Below are positions 7,994 through 16,872 of a DNA stretch of 64,000 nucleotides, piece by piece. The translations under genes were made by a program, and so were the position numbers. The stretch's first letter is position 1; each line of letters opens with the position of its first letter. Under the pieces are notes generated by a model that did not search any database, was not told the origin of the DNA, and saw only the letters and a program-made list of their open reading frames with translations. This DNA comes from Verrucomicrobiota bacterium (GTDB taxonomy: Bacteria; Verrucomicrobiota; Verrucomicrobiia; Opitutales; Opitutaceae): positions 93,215 through 157,214 of the forward strand of contig JAQGOP010000032.1 in assembly GCA_028293545.1 (NCBI GenBank), given 5' to 3'.

Positions 7994-9901
7994 ATGAATC
8001 CCGATGTATTTTGGACCAGCTTGGACGGCCAGATCCTGACCGTAAAAAGCAAGGACGAGCGCACGGTTTCCCTCACCCTGGCATTCTGGCCGCGCAATCC
8101 TGCTGAATTCGAATTCCTCCAGAACCATCTCGAAGAACTGCACTTTACCGAACGCAGTTCGCTCGCCCGCATCGGCATCGAGATGCTCACCCATGGGAAG
8201 CCCCACCTCGCCGGCCACCAGGTCCAGCTGACCGCGGACGCTTTCATCTACGACTCCAGTTTTCCCAATTCGCCGTATTGGAAAAAACTCCTCCGCCCCG
8301 GGTCCCCGGTGGGCCGCCTCTATTACGCTCCCGCTGCCGCCAAACTTTCCAGCGGCGAAATCTGGGACGCGATCAAGGGCAACCATCTCAAGCTGCCCAA
8401 CACGATCAGCATCGACTCGCGCGGCCGCGTTTTCCTCACGCCGCACCAAGTCAGCTACACGCTTTCGAACAAGCTCCAGCGAATCAATTTCGAGCACATC
8501 GTCAGCGGCAACGCGGGACGTTCGTTCCTCGACAAGGCGCAGATCCGTCACGATGCCTCGCCGCTCACGATCCCGCCGCACTCCGGCATCCTCACGAGCT
8601 GCTCGATGTACCTGAAGGAGCACTTCGTCGTGCTCAACCAGGGCGAGGGAAATTTCGGCCTGCACACCAGTGCCGTGCTCCTCGACCCGATCAAGACGTT
8701 CGGCACGAACATCATGCTCGAGATCTATAACACCGGCGACCAGCCCGTGGTGAACCCGATGGTGTCGGTCGATATTTTCCGCGCCCCGCCGTTTTCGGAT
8801 CCCGAGGTCAAGACGCTCACGAAGCGGCGCCAGCGGCTGCTCTCCACGGCGACCCATCTCTTCAAGTGCCTCGACCAAAGCCCGCCGCACGACACGGCCC
8901 CCGCCAAGCCCAAGACCAAGATCATGGTCCGCGGCCAGAGCGGCACGATGGAGAATCGGAGCGTGTTCGTTCGCGCGAACGAGGACCTGAAAAAATTCCT
9001 CGTCGGCGACGCGTGCCCGGTCGGCAGCCGCACCATGATCCAGGCGCTCGACAATGCCGCCGCCGACGCCGACACGCTGATCATCGATTACTTTCCCGAC
9101 CTGCTCGAGCACATCGAGCTCATCACGCGCATCGGCGACGTGCGCCTGAAGCGCGTCATTTTCCGCCGCGCCTCCCGCACCCACGGTTATTTCCTCTCGA
9201 GCAACGCCCACGCGCGCCTCGATACCTTCGATGCGATCGGCGTGAAGGTGTATTGGTACGACGAAATCACGAAGGATCTCTACATTCACACGTACAAGAA
9301 AGAGCACGGCTTTTTCGTGCGTGAGGAAAAAGCCCGGATGTTCCAGGAAACCACGATCATCGCGTTCTACGGCTCCGCGGTCGGCATCGAGCAGGCCGAC
9401 ACCGAGCGGATCACGCGCCTCGTCGAGCAGCTCACCGGTTTCATCGGGCCCAATGTCGGCGTCCTCACCGGCGGCGGCGGCGGCGTGATGCGCCTCGCGA
9501 CCGACCAGGCCCGCAGCAAGGGCGCGCTGACCGGCGCGTGCTTCCTCGAACTCGAAGCGCAGCCGCCGGAACTCGGCGTGGATTTCTTCAACACGTTCCA
9601 GGAAAGCTCGCGTCACTTCCGCCAAAAATGGTTCGAAGCCGCGGATTTCTGCATCTTCAACGTCGGCGGCGTGGGCACCCTGGAGGAGATCGGCATCGAG
9701 CTGTGCAACCTCAAGCTGGGGATCCGTCCGCGCGTCCCGTATGTGTTCTTCAACGCGAAATTCTGGGGCGACCTGCGCCGCCAGATCCGCGCCATGATCA
9801 ACACGAAACGCGCGCCGGCCTGGATCGCGGACTACATCCTCTTCACCGACGACCCCGACGAAGTCGTGGCGTTTTACCGGAAGAAGCTGCAGGTGCTCTG
9901 A
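7994..9901 (+). CDS. Large protein with C-terminal LOG (lysine-decarboxylase-like) domain
   Basis: A 635-residue protein in which only the C-terminal third (about 455-635) is recognisable. It is a Rossmann-type LOG domain, the family that includes cytokinin-activating nucleoside-5'-monophosphate phosphoribohydrolases. The region has GSAVGIEQAD, the GGGGGVM loop and VGGVGTLEE, where the usual PGGxGTxxE motif has valine instead of proline; the catalytic glutamate and glycines remain. The first ~450 residues match no family I know and include a stretch ending in DADTLIIDYFPDLLEH (about 355-372). LOG proteins are normally 180-300 residues. The ATG at 7994 fits codon use; the upstream open frame overlaps the FKBP gene and is rejected. 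Function of the fusion unknown. Confidence 0.85.
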   Translation: MNPDVFWTSLDGQILTVKSKDERTVSLTLAFWPRNPAEFEFLQNHLEELHFTERSSLARIGIEMLTHGKPHLAGHQVQLTADAFIYDSSFPNSPYWKKLLRPGSPVGRLYYAPAAAKLSSGEIWDAIKGNHLKLPNTISIDSRGRVFLTPHQVSYTLSNKLQRINFEHIVSGNAGRSFLDKAQIRHDASPLTIPPHSGILTSCSMYLKEHFVVLNQGEGNFGLHTSAVLLDPIKTFGTNIMLEIYNTGDQPVVNPMVSVDIFRAPPFSDPEVKTLTKRRQRLLSTATHLFKCLDQSPPHDTAPAKPKTKIMVRGQSGTMENRSVFVRANEDLKKFLVGDACPVGSRTMIQALDNAAADADTLIIDYFPDLLEHIELITRIGDVRLKRVIFRRASRTHGYFLSSNAHARLDTFDAIGVKVYWYDEITKDLYIHTYKKEHGFFVREEKARMFQETTIIAFYGSAVGIEQADTERITRLVEQLTGFIGPNVGVLTGGGGGVMRLATDQARSKGALTGACFLELEAQPPELGVDFFNTFQESSRHFRQKWFEAADFCIFNVGGVGTLEEIGIELCNLKLGIRPRVPYVFFNAKFWGDLRRQIRAMINTKRAPAWIADYILFTDDPDEVVAFYRKKLQVL

Positions 9902-9982
9902 GTTGACGCGCGGCGACCGGGCGCGCGGCCGACGTTATTCGCGGACCGGCGAAACGGCGGACCCAGCGGTCCCGTCCTGCCC

Positions 9983-11335
9983 ATGACGCGCTTGTTTGCG
10001 CCGGAGCTTGCCCGCGCCTGCCGTGGCTCCCAAGTTTTTCGCGTGGCTTCCTCCGCACTTCCTCGCTCCATCCTCGTCGTAGGTTCCGGTGGGCGCGAAC
10101 ACACCCTGGTCCGCTCGCTCCTCGCCTCGCCCGGCAAACCCCGCGTGATCTGCGCGCCGGGCAATGCCGGCATCGCCCAGGAAGTTCCCTGCGCCAACGT
10201 CGCCGTCGATAACGTCGCCGGGCTCGTTGCGCTGGCCAAAAAGGAACAGGTGGAATTTGTCGTCGTCGGCCCCGAAATTCCATTGTCCCTCGGGTTGTCG
10301 GACCAACTGATCGCCGCGAAAATTCCCGTCTACGGCCCGACGGCCGACGGCGCGCGCCTCGAGGCTTCGAAAACCTTCACGAAACAAATCCTGCTGAAAT
10401 ACAAGATCCCCACGGCCGCGGCGGGATTCTTCAGCAAGCTCGAACCTGCCCTCGCCTACCTGCGCACGCGCCAGGTTCCCATCGTAATCAAGGCCGACGG
10501 GCTCGCCGCCGGCAAAGGCGTGGTCGTCGCGCAGACGCGAGGCGAAGCCGAGGCCGCTGTCCGCGAAATGCTCGACGGCGAGAGGTTCGGCGCCGCGGGC
10601 AAACAGCTCCTGATCGAGGACTGCCTTTACGGCGAGGAAACCTCGATCCTCGTGGTCGTCTCGGGGCGCGATTACGTGATCCTTCCGACCTCGCAGGATC
10701 ACAAGCGCGTGGGCGATGGCGACACCGGCCCGAACACCGGCGGCATGGGAACATATTCGCCGGCCGAGGTGGTCACGCCCGCACTGCTCGCACGCATCGA
10801 CCGCGAGATCGTCAATCCCTCCGTCAATGCGATCGCCGACGAAGGCATCGCGTTCTGCGGCACCCTTTTCATCGGCATCATGCTCACCGCATCGGGCCCC
10901 AGCGTGATCGAGTACAACACGCGTTTCGGCGACCCCGAGACCCAGGTGGTCCTTCCCCGCCTGGAGACCGACCTGCTCGCTCTCCTCTGGGCCGCCGCCT
11001 CGGGCGAACTCGCGGGCTTCCAGCTCGCGGTCCGTCCGCAACATGCGCTCTGCGTGGTCATCGCCGCGAAGGGCTATCCCGACACTTACCTCAAGGGCGA
11101 CGTGATCAACTTTCCCACTTCGCTGCCTCCCGGCGTTACCATCTACCACGCCGGCACCGCCAGGAATGCCGCCGGCCAGATCGTCACCAACGGCGGCCGC
11201 GTGCTCGGCGTCACTGCCTTGGCCGCAACGTTGCCCCAGGCCGCTTCCGCCGCCTACGCCGCGTGCGACGCGCTGCACTGCGCGAGCAAATATTTTCGCC
11301 GCGACATCGGCGCGCGTCAGCTCAATCGCCGATGA
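9983..11335 (+). CDS. purD: Phosphoribosylamine-glycine ligase
   Basis: PurD (GAR synthetase) ligates glycine to phosphoribosylamine with ATP, the second step of purine synthesis. The ATP-grasp features are present: VVGSGGREH near the N-terminus, KADGLAAGKGVVV, the TGPNTGGMGTYSP motif and VIEYNTRFGDPETQ. The product of 450 residues is about 25 longer than usual at the N-terminus. The homologous part begins at RSILVVGSGG (residue 28), so a GTG at 10043 is a plausible alternative start. The stop codon overlaps the start of the next gene (ATGA), so translation of the two is probably coupled. No other pur gene is nearby. Confidence 0.94.
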   Translation: MTRLFAPELARACRGSQVFRVASSALPRSILVVGSGGREHTLVRSLLASPGKPRVICAPGNAGIAQEVPCANVAVDNVAGLVALAKKEQVEFVVVGPEIPLSLGLSDQLIAAKIPVYGPTADGARLEASKTFTKQILLKYKIPTAAAGFFSKLEPALAYLRTRQVPIVIKADGLAAGKGVVVAQTRGEAEAAVREMLDGERFGAAGKQLLIEDCLYGEETSILVVVSGRDYVILPTSQDHKRVGDGDTGPNTGGMGTYSPAEVVTPALLARIDREIVNPSVNAIADEGIAFCGTLFIGIMLTASGPSVIEYNTRFGDPETQVVLPRLETDLLALLWAAASGELAGFQLAVRPQHALCVVIAAKGYPDTYLKGDVINFPTSLPPGVTIYHAGTARNAAGQIVTNGGRVLGVTALAATLPQAASAAYAACDALHCASKYFRRDIGARQLNRR

Positions 11336-12003
11336 AAAAATTCCTTGCCCGCACCCTGCTCCTGCTGGCGTTCGCGCCGCTGGTCACGTTCGCCGAATCC
11401 GCCGGCCGCGTGGAGCGCGACCTCGGGCTGGGCCTGGCGTATCTCCGGATTCACGCGCTGCCGGCGGATCTGCCCTCCGCGCCGGCCAAGCCCGTCGCGA
11501 CCGTCGTGGACCTCCGTTATACCCGCAGCGATGCGAGCGCCGTGGTGGCGCTGGGCGCATGGATCAGGTTCCGCGCCTCCGTCCGGACCCCGCTCTTCGT
11601 GCTCGTCAATGCCAGCTCCGCTCCCGCCATCCTGGATTTTTTTGAAACCGCCGCCCCGATCCCCGGGCTCGTCACGCTCGGCGCGCCTTCATCGCGTTTC
11701 GTGCCGGATGTGCCGCTCAAGCTCGCGAACGACGCCGAACGCCACGCTTACGACGCGCTCGAGCACGGTGCCTCGGTCGAAAGCCTGGTCACCGACAACC
11801 CGACAAAAGCCCGGCATGACGAAGCCTCGATCGCGCAGGAGCACGCGTTGGCCCCGCTCGATGACGACGATGCAGACGGGACCTTGAGCGACTCGGCCGA
11901 GGAGGCGCCCTTGAAGGCACCGGCCGTGGCGCCCCTGATCGATCCCGCCCTCCAGCGCGCGATCCAGCTTCATCGTGCGCTGCTCGCGTTGAGGAAACTC
12001 TAA
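11332..12003 (+). CDS. Secreted protein of unknown function, coupled to purD
   Basis: A 223-residue protein whose family I do not recognise. It starts with a clear signal peptide (MKKFLARTLLLLAFAPLVTFA, cleavage near 20-22), so it is probably periplasmic. The mature part begins with an alpha/beta-like region (VATVVDLRYTRSDAS, FRASVRTPLFVLVNASS, ILDFFETA) that reads like a domain of the S41/retention-protease or similar fold, and ends in an acidic, Asp/Glu-rich low-complexity stretch (about 165-200). The start ATG overlaps the purD stop, which settles the start. A role in purine synthesis is not implied by the overlap alone. Confidence 0.75.
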   Translation: MKKFLARTLLLLAFAPLVTFAESAGRVERDLGLGLAYLRIHALPADLPSAPAKPVATVVDLRYTRSDASAVVALGAWIRFRASVRTPLFVLVNASSAPAILDFFETAAPIPGLVTLGAPSSRFVPDVPLKLANDAERHAYDALEHGASVESLVTDNPTKARHDEASIAQEHALAPLDDDDADGTLSDSAEEAPLKAPAVAPLIDPALQRAIQLHRALLALRKL

Positions 12004-12027
12004 GCGAAGCCCGCCGAGCGGCGGCGT

Positions 12028-12119
12028 AGTTGAAAGGGGAAGGTTGAAAGCAACTGAGAGGGATCAGTGCGACGCCCCGCCTTTCAACCCGGCCGCGCCT
12101 TGCAACTTTCAACTCTTCC
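12028..12119. repeat. Inverted arms of reiterated TTGAAAG / CTTTCAA
   Basis: The left arm (12028-12055) carries GTTGAAAG-type words twice and the right arm (12080-12119) carries CTTTCAAC-type words twice, so the segment can fold on itself. It fills the gap between the secreted-protein gene and the phosphatase gene. It resembles the TTCAGCC-type arms near 26.8 and 48.3 kb in design though not in exact sequence. Confidence 0.55.
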
Positions 12120-12179
12120 CGCCAGCACGCACTCCGGTTTTGCCTTTCGTGTAAAAACGTGTCCGTTCCAAACACACAG

Positions 12180-12674
12180 ATGCCCGCCCCCGCCACCGTC
12201 CTCATTGTCTGCACGGCCAACATTTGCCGGAGTCCGATGGGTGCGGGCCTTCTCCAGCACGCCCTCGCCGCCCAGCCCGAGCCGCTTCGTTCGGTGAGGG
12301 TCGTTTCCGCGGGCGTGGCGGCGCACGACGGCGAGCGGGTTTCCGAAAATTCGATCATCGCGCTGCGCAAGGCCGGCATCGACATCAGCCACCATCGCAG
12401 CCGCACGCTCAGCGAGGCCATGCTCGCCCAGGCGATCGCCGTGCTGTGCATGACCGAGTCGCATCGGTCGATGATCCAGCTCCAGGCCGAGACGCCGCCG
12501 AAGGATGTTTTTCTCTTCCGCGAATTCATGCCGGGGCACGTTTCCCGCGAAATTTGCGATCCCTTTGGCGGACCGTTGAAGGCATACGAAACCGCCCGCG
12601 ATGAGATGGTCGAAGCCATCCCGGCACTGGTGGAATTCCTTAAGACACGCGTCGCTCCGGGCCGCTCGCGCTAA
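12180..12674 (+). CDS. Low-molecular-weight protein tyrosine/arginine phosphatase
   Basis: A 164-residue phosphatase of the LMW-PTP (arsenate reductase-like) fold that removes phosphate from tyrosine or arginine residues. The catalytic loop VCTANICRSPMG (CX5R, nucleophile at residue 11) is at the N-terminus and the general acid lies in CDPFGG. The threonine in CTANICR is typical of the YwlE-type protein-arginine phosphatases. In Bacillus ywlE lies close to glyA, and here glyA follows directly, which supports a YwlE-like identity without proving it. The ATG at 12180 is preferred; a GTG at 12159 would add seven residues. Confidence 0.88.
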   Translation: MPAPATVLIVCTANICRSPMGAGLLQHALAAQPEPLRSVRVVSAGVAAHDGERVSENSIIALRKAGIDISHHRSRTLSEAMLAQAIAVLCMTESHRSMIQLQAETPPKDVFLFREFMPGHVSREICDPFGGPLKAYETARDEMVEAIPALVEFLKTRVAPGRSR

Positions 12675-12761
12675 AGGCGGAATTCGGATTGCGGAATGCG
12701 GATTATCCGCGTCGGCTGCGCGGACCCTTCCGCCGCCACACCCTTCGACTTCCCTCCCGCA

Positions 12762-14027
12762 ATGCTGAACGCCGAGCCCCTCAAAACCCTCGATCCTGAA
12801 ATTTTCGCCGCGATCTCCGCCGAGCTCGCCCGCCAGCAGAGCCACATCGAGCTCATCGCCTCCGAAAACTTCACCTACCCCGCCGTCCTCGAGGCGCAGG
12901 GCAGCGTGCTCACCAACAAATACGCCGAAGGCTACCCCGGAAAACGCTGGTACGGCGGCTGCGAGCAGGTCGACAAGGTGGAAGTGCTCGCCATCGAACG
13001 GGCGAAGAAACTTTTCGGCGCCGAGCACGCCAACGTCCAGCCGCACTCCGGCGCGCAGGCCAACACCGCGGTGTACGCCTCGGTGCTCAAACCCGGTGAC
13101 AAGCTCCTCGGGATGAACCTGAGCCACGGCGGGCATTTGACGCACGGCAACCCCGCGAATTTTTCCGGCAAGCTCTACAATTTCTGCCAGTACGGGGTGC
13201 GCGAGGACAACGGCCTGATCGACTATGACGAACTCGCCGCGGTCGCCCAGCGCGAGCAGCCGAAGATGATCACCGTCGGCGCGAGTGCTTATTCCCGCGT
13301 GATCGATTTCGCGCGGATGGGTGAAATCGCGCGCGGCGTCGGCGCCTTCCTCTTTGCCGACATCGCCCACATCGCCGGCCTCGTCGCATCGGGCGTCCAT
13401 CCTTCGCCCGTGCCGCACGCGGATTTCGTGACCACCACCACGCACAAGACCCTGCGCGGCCCGCGCGGCGGGCTCATCCTCTGCCGCACTGCGCATGCGA
13501 AGGCCATCGACTCCGCGGTGTTCCCGGGCACGCAGGGCGGACCCCTGATGCATGTCATCGCCGCCAAGGCCGTGTGTTTCCTGGAATGCCTGAAGCCGGA
13601 CTTCAAAGTTTACTCCGAGCAGATCGTGAAGAACGCCCGCGCGCTCGCCGCCGCAATGACCGCGCGCGGCTACAAGATTGTTTCCGACGGCACGGACAAT
13701 CACCTCATGCTCGTCGATCTCCGCACGAAGCTCCCGGATCTTTCCGCCAAGCTCGCGCAGGAGACGCTGGATCGCGCCAACATCACGTGTAACAAAAACA
13801 CCGTGCCGTTCGAAACGCGCTCCCCGTTCCAAGGCTCGGGCATCCGCCTCGGCACTCCGGCCGTGACGACGCGCGGGTTCGTGGAAAAGGACATGGAGGA
13901 AATCGCCGCGTGCATCGACGCGGTGCTGGTCGTGATCGGCAAACCCGAGGAAGCCGCCACGCTCACGAGCGTCAAAGCCCGCGTCGTCGCCCTCACCTCG
14001 CGCTTCCCGCTCCCCTATCGCAGCTGA
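12762..14027 (+). CDS. glyA: Serine hydroxymethyltransferase
   Basis: GlyA interconverts serine and glycine, moving a one-carbon unit to tetrahydrofolate with PLP. The 421-residue product has the family signatures [36 protein letters not shown] and the Schiff-base region [14 protein letters not shown], plus the C-terminal folate-contacting segment [13 protein letters not shown]. Length is typical. The ATG at 12762 is chosen because homology begins at LKTLDPEIF; the in-frame ATG at 12696 adds a leader encoded by a dispersed GGATTGCGGAAT-type repeat. It probably shares a transcript with the phosphatase gene upstream. Confidence 0.96.
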   Translation: MLNAEPLKTLDPEIFAAISAELARQQSHIELIASENFTYPAVLEAQGSVLTNKYAEGYPGKRWYGGCEQVDKVEVLAIERAKKLFGAEHANVQPHSGAQANTAVYASVLKPGDKLLGMNLSHGGHLTHGNPANFSGKLYNFCQYGVREDNGLIDYDELAAVAQREQPKMITVGASAYSRVIDFARMGEIARGVGAFLFADIAHIAGLVASGVHPSPVPHADFVTTTTHKTLRGPRGGLILCRTAHAKAIDSAVFPGTQGGPLMHVIAAKAVCFLECLKPDFKVYSEQIVKNARALAAAMTARGYKIVSDGTDNHLMLVDLRTKLPDLSAKLAQETLDRANITCNKNTVPFETRSPFQGSGIRLGTPAVTTRGFVEKDMEEIAACIDAVLVVIGKPEEAATLTSVKARVVALTSRFPLPYRS

Positions 14028-14180
14028 GTCGAGGAGCCTGTCGAACGGGTTCGGCTCCGCGTACGTTAAATCGCGTACGGAGCGGCGCCGCGCGCCAGCA
14101 ACGCGTTGCGCCTATTTCGACGGAACTTCCGTTTGCGCCTTGGCGTCTGGAAGCGAACCGTTTTTGTTCCAGCTCCCCTC

Positions 14181-15407
14181 GTGTCCACCGCCGCCGCTCT
14201 TCCGACCGACGCCGTTCCGACCAGCCCCCGCTTCTGGCGCTGGATTGTCATCCTCGTGTCGGCGGGCCTGGTCTCCGGCTGCTTTTCCTTCCGACGCGAG
14301 CCGCCCCGCCCTGGGCGCACCACCCTGGCCGCCCCCGCGGTCACACTGTCGGCGCTCACCGTTTCAAATTACCTGGTGATCGAGGCGAAATGGGACAAAC
14401 GCGGGCCCTACCATTTCCTCATCGATACCGGCGCTTCCGTGACCCTGGTTTCGCCCGAACTGGCGGCGCGCTACGGCGGAAAAAATCCCTTCCCGCCCGA
14501 TGCCCCGCTGGTGCGCGTAAAATCCGCCGAAGGCGACACCGCCCTGCTCACGCCCACTTGGCTGAGCCGGCTCCAGCTCGACACCGCGCGCTTCGAAGAC
14601 GTGCAGGCCCTCGTCTATGATTTCGCGCCGCTGTCGTCGCACCTCGGCATCAAGATCGATGGCATCCTCGGCTTCCCCCTCTTTCGGGAAACCTTGCTCA
14701 CCCTCGATTACCCGCACTCGCGCGTCGTGCTCCAGCGGCGCACCGGCGCAGCGCCGATTCCCGGGCTGGCCATTGCGTTCAACAATGATCGCAAGACCCC
14801 GATCATTCCCGTGCGCCTCGGCGACCAGACGTTTGCCGCGCTGATCGATTCCGGCAGCGACGCCTCGCTGAGCCTGAACCCCGTCGGCCTCCAACCCGTC
14901 TTCGCCGTCGCTCCCCGCCCGGGCGCGATGGTCGGCACGCTCACCTCGGATCGCGCGCAGCAAATCGGGCGGCTCGACTCGACGCTCATGATCGGGAATC
15001 ACGCGCTGAACAAACCCGTCGTCGACGTGACCGATGAACTCTCGTCGCTCGGCGGCGGCATCCTGAAATATTTCACCGTCACCTTCGACCAGCACCGCAG
15101 CCAGGTCACGTTCCAGCGCGACTCCACCGATCCCATTCCCCCGGAAACGCGGCGCAGCGCCGGCCTGAGTTTCATGAAGACGCCCGCGTACTGGCGCGTC
15201 GCCAGTGTCGTGCCGGGCTCGCCCGCCGCCAGCGCCGGCATCCAACCGGGTGACCTCGTGACCCGACTCAACGGCGACCCGGTCGCCCAATGGGACATCC
15301 GCCGCTACGAGCTGCTCGTCGCCACCGCCACCGCGATCGAGTTCACCTTTCTCCACGGGGCGCAGGAAACCCCGGAACGGATCGACGTGTTCGACCTCGT
15401 GCCTTAG
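14181..15407 (+). CDS. Lipoprotein with two retropepsin-like aspartyl protease domains and a PDZ domain
   Basis: About 408 residues from a GTG at 14181. A hydrophobic segment (RFWRWIVILVSAGLVSGC) ends in a lipobox with the lipid-bearing cysteine near residue 34, so the protein is probably membrane-anchored and faces the periplasm. Two retropepsin-like halves follow: FLIDTGASVTL (aspartate about D82) and ALIDSGSDASL (about D223), each ending in a FxxTLDYxxxxV-type strand. A PDZ domain (about 310-400) with VVPGSPAASAGIQPGDLVTRLNG closes it. The two halves could form an aspartic protease-like dimer in one chain. The start is uncertain, since a TTG at 14106 also opens the frame. Substrate unknown. 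Confidence 0.8.
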   Translation: MSTAAALPTDAVPTSPRFWRWIVILVSAGLVSGCFSFRREPPRPGRTTLAAPAVTLSALTVSNYLVIEAKWDKRGPYHFLIDTGASVTLVSPELAARYGGKNPFPPDAPLVRVKSAEGDTALLTPTWLSRLQLDTARFEDVQALVYDFAPLSSHLGIKIDGILGFPLFRETLLTLDYPHSRVVLQRRTGAAPIPGLAIAFNNDRKTPIIPVRLGDQTFAALIDSGSDASLSLNPVGLQPVFAVAPRPGAMVGTLTSDRAQQIGRLDSTLMIGNHALNKPVVDVTDELSSLGGGILKYFTVTFDQHRSQVTFQRDSTDPIPPETRRSAGLSFMKTPAYWRVASVVPGSPAASAGIQPGDLVTRLNGDPVAQWDIRRYELLVATATAIEFTFLHGAQETPERIDVFDLVP

Positions 15408-15488
15408 CCTGGGGAAACCCCGGAAGGACCCGGATCGTGGCGAGTGTGTCCCGTGACGGGCGCACGTACCCGTGCTTGAGATTCGCCC

Positions 15489-16790
15489 TCAGCTCTTCCG
15501 CAGCAAGAACGCCGCGGCGCCGTCATGGCCGACGACCCAGGGCAGGGTCGCCGCGCTGGATTCGAGCTTGAAGGGACCGCCCGCCCGGCTGTCGAAAAAC
15601 GCGCGCACCACGCGGTCGTTTTCCTCGGGATCGATGCTGCACGTCGAATAGACCAGGCGACCGCCCGGGGCGACGAGGCGCGCCGCCGCGTGCAGCAGCG
15701 CGAGCTGCTGGCGCGCGTGCTTGTCGATGTCGCGCGGGTCGAGCCGCCACTTCACGTCGGCGCGATGGCGCATGACGCCGGTGTTTGAGCAAGGAACGTC
15801 GATCAACACCGCGGCGAATGTCTCCGGCAGCTTGTGTTCACTCAGCACCGTGGCGGGATCGCCGAGCAAATCCGCCTGGACGAGCGCGACCTCGACGCTG
15901 TTCGTGCGCGAGAGATTTTTCTTCAATCGCTCGATGCGCGGCCCGGGCAGGTCCATCGCGATGATTTTGCCCGTCTTCATGCGGTCCGCCATCATCAGGC
16001 TTTTCCCGCCGGGTGCGGCGCAGGCATCAAGGATCGTTTCGCCCGCCTGCGGCGCGAGCAGGTCGACCGCGAGCCGGGTGCCCGGATCCTGCAGGTAAAT
16101 TTTCCCGCCGTGCAGCAGCGGCTCCACCTGCGACCAGCGGCCGGAAGGCACTTCGAAAAATCCCGGCCACGGCGTCGCCTTCAGGAAATCCGGGATCGGT
16201 TCGCCCTCCGCGCCCCGCCAGCGCGCGTAAACCGTCGCCGGCTGCTGGTTCCATTCGAGCAGCTGGCGCGTGCCCTCGGCGCCAAAATCCACCAGCCACC
16301 GCCGCACCAGCCAGTCGGGATGCGAGTAATATTCGGCCAGCGCATCCGCGGAAGCGATCTTCGGCGGCGGCGGCACGGCGAGCACCGCGGCGAGCTTGCG
16401 GACCACGGCATTGACGAGGCCGGCCTCGGATTTGCTCGCGACGCCCTTGGTCTGTTCCACCGCGTGGTGGACAATTTTCGCCACCAACCCGTCGGCTTCC
16501 GGCGACCCGGTCGCCTCGATCAATTCATAGCCCGCCATCAGCAAAACCGCGCGTGTGGGAAAACGCGGCGGATGCGCGATGAGCCGTCCCAGCGCGGCGT
16601 CGAGTCGGCCGAAGTGGCGCACCACTCCGAACACGAGATGCTGGCAGCGCGCGCGCTCCGGTCCGGATATGCCGGGCGGAAGGCTGTCGATGAGTTCATC
16701 GATGCGTTCGCGGCGGTCGAGCCAGCGGGCAATTAAGCCGATCGCGGCAGGCCATGCGCCGATTGCGGCAGAGGGTGCGGCGTTACTCAT
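15489..16790 (-). CDS. rsmB: 16S rRNA (cytosine-5) methyltransferase RsmB-like
   Basis: This enzyme methylates a cytosine of 16S rRNA (C967 in E. coli) at carbon 5 using S-adenosylmethionine. The 433-residue protein has an N-terminal NusB-like helical domain (about 1-140) and a C-terminal Rossmann methyltransferase with DACAAPGGKS (255-264), DVPCSNTG (cysteine 334) and YSTCSIDPEEN (catalytic cysteine 384), the two-cysteine pattern of RNA m5C methyltransferases. NusB fusion favours RsmB over RsmF. The ATG at 16790 is chosen; another at 16820 lies 10 codons upstream. It is divergent from the Gre-factor gene, with about 80 bp between starts. Confidence 0.9.
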   Translation of the reverse strand: MSNAAPSAAIGAWPAAIGLIARWLDRRERIDELIDSLPPGISGPERARCQHLVFGVVRHFGRLDAALGRLIAHPPRFPTRAVLLMAGYELIEATGSPEADGLVAKIVHHAVEQTKGVASKSEAGLVNAVVRKLAAVLAVPPPPKIASADALAEYYSHPDWLVRRWLVDFGAEGTRQLLEWNQQPATVYARWRGAEGEPIPDFLKATPWPGFFEVPSGRWSQVEPLLHGGKIYLQDPGTRLAVDLLAPQAGETILDACAAPGGKSLMMADRMKTGKIIAMDLPGPRIERLKKNLSRTNSVEVALVQADLLGDPATVLSEHKLPETFAAVLIDVPCSNTGVMRHRADVKWRLDPRDIDKHARQQLALLHAAARLVAPGGRLVYSTCSIDPEENDRVVRAFFDSRAGGPFKLESSAATLPWVVGHDGAAAFLLRKS

Positions 16791-16872
16791 GGCGCGCGAT
16801 TTCGACACACTGTTTGACAAGGCTAGTCATTGTCCGCTCAACTCTCCCGTTCAGGACATCACTTTCGCAACT

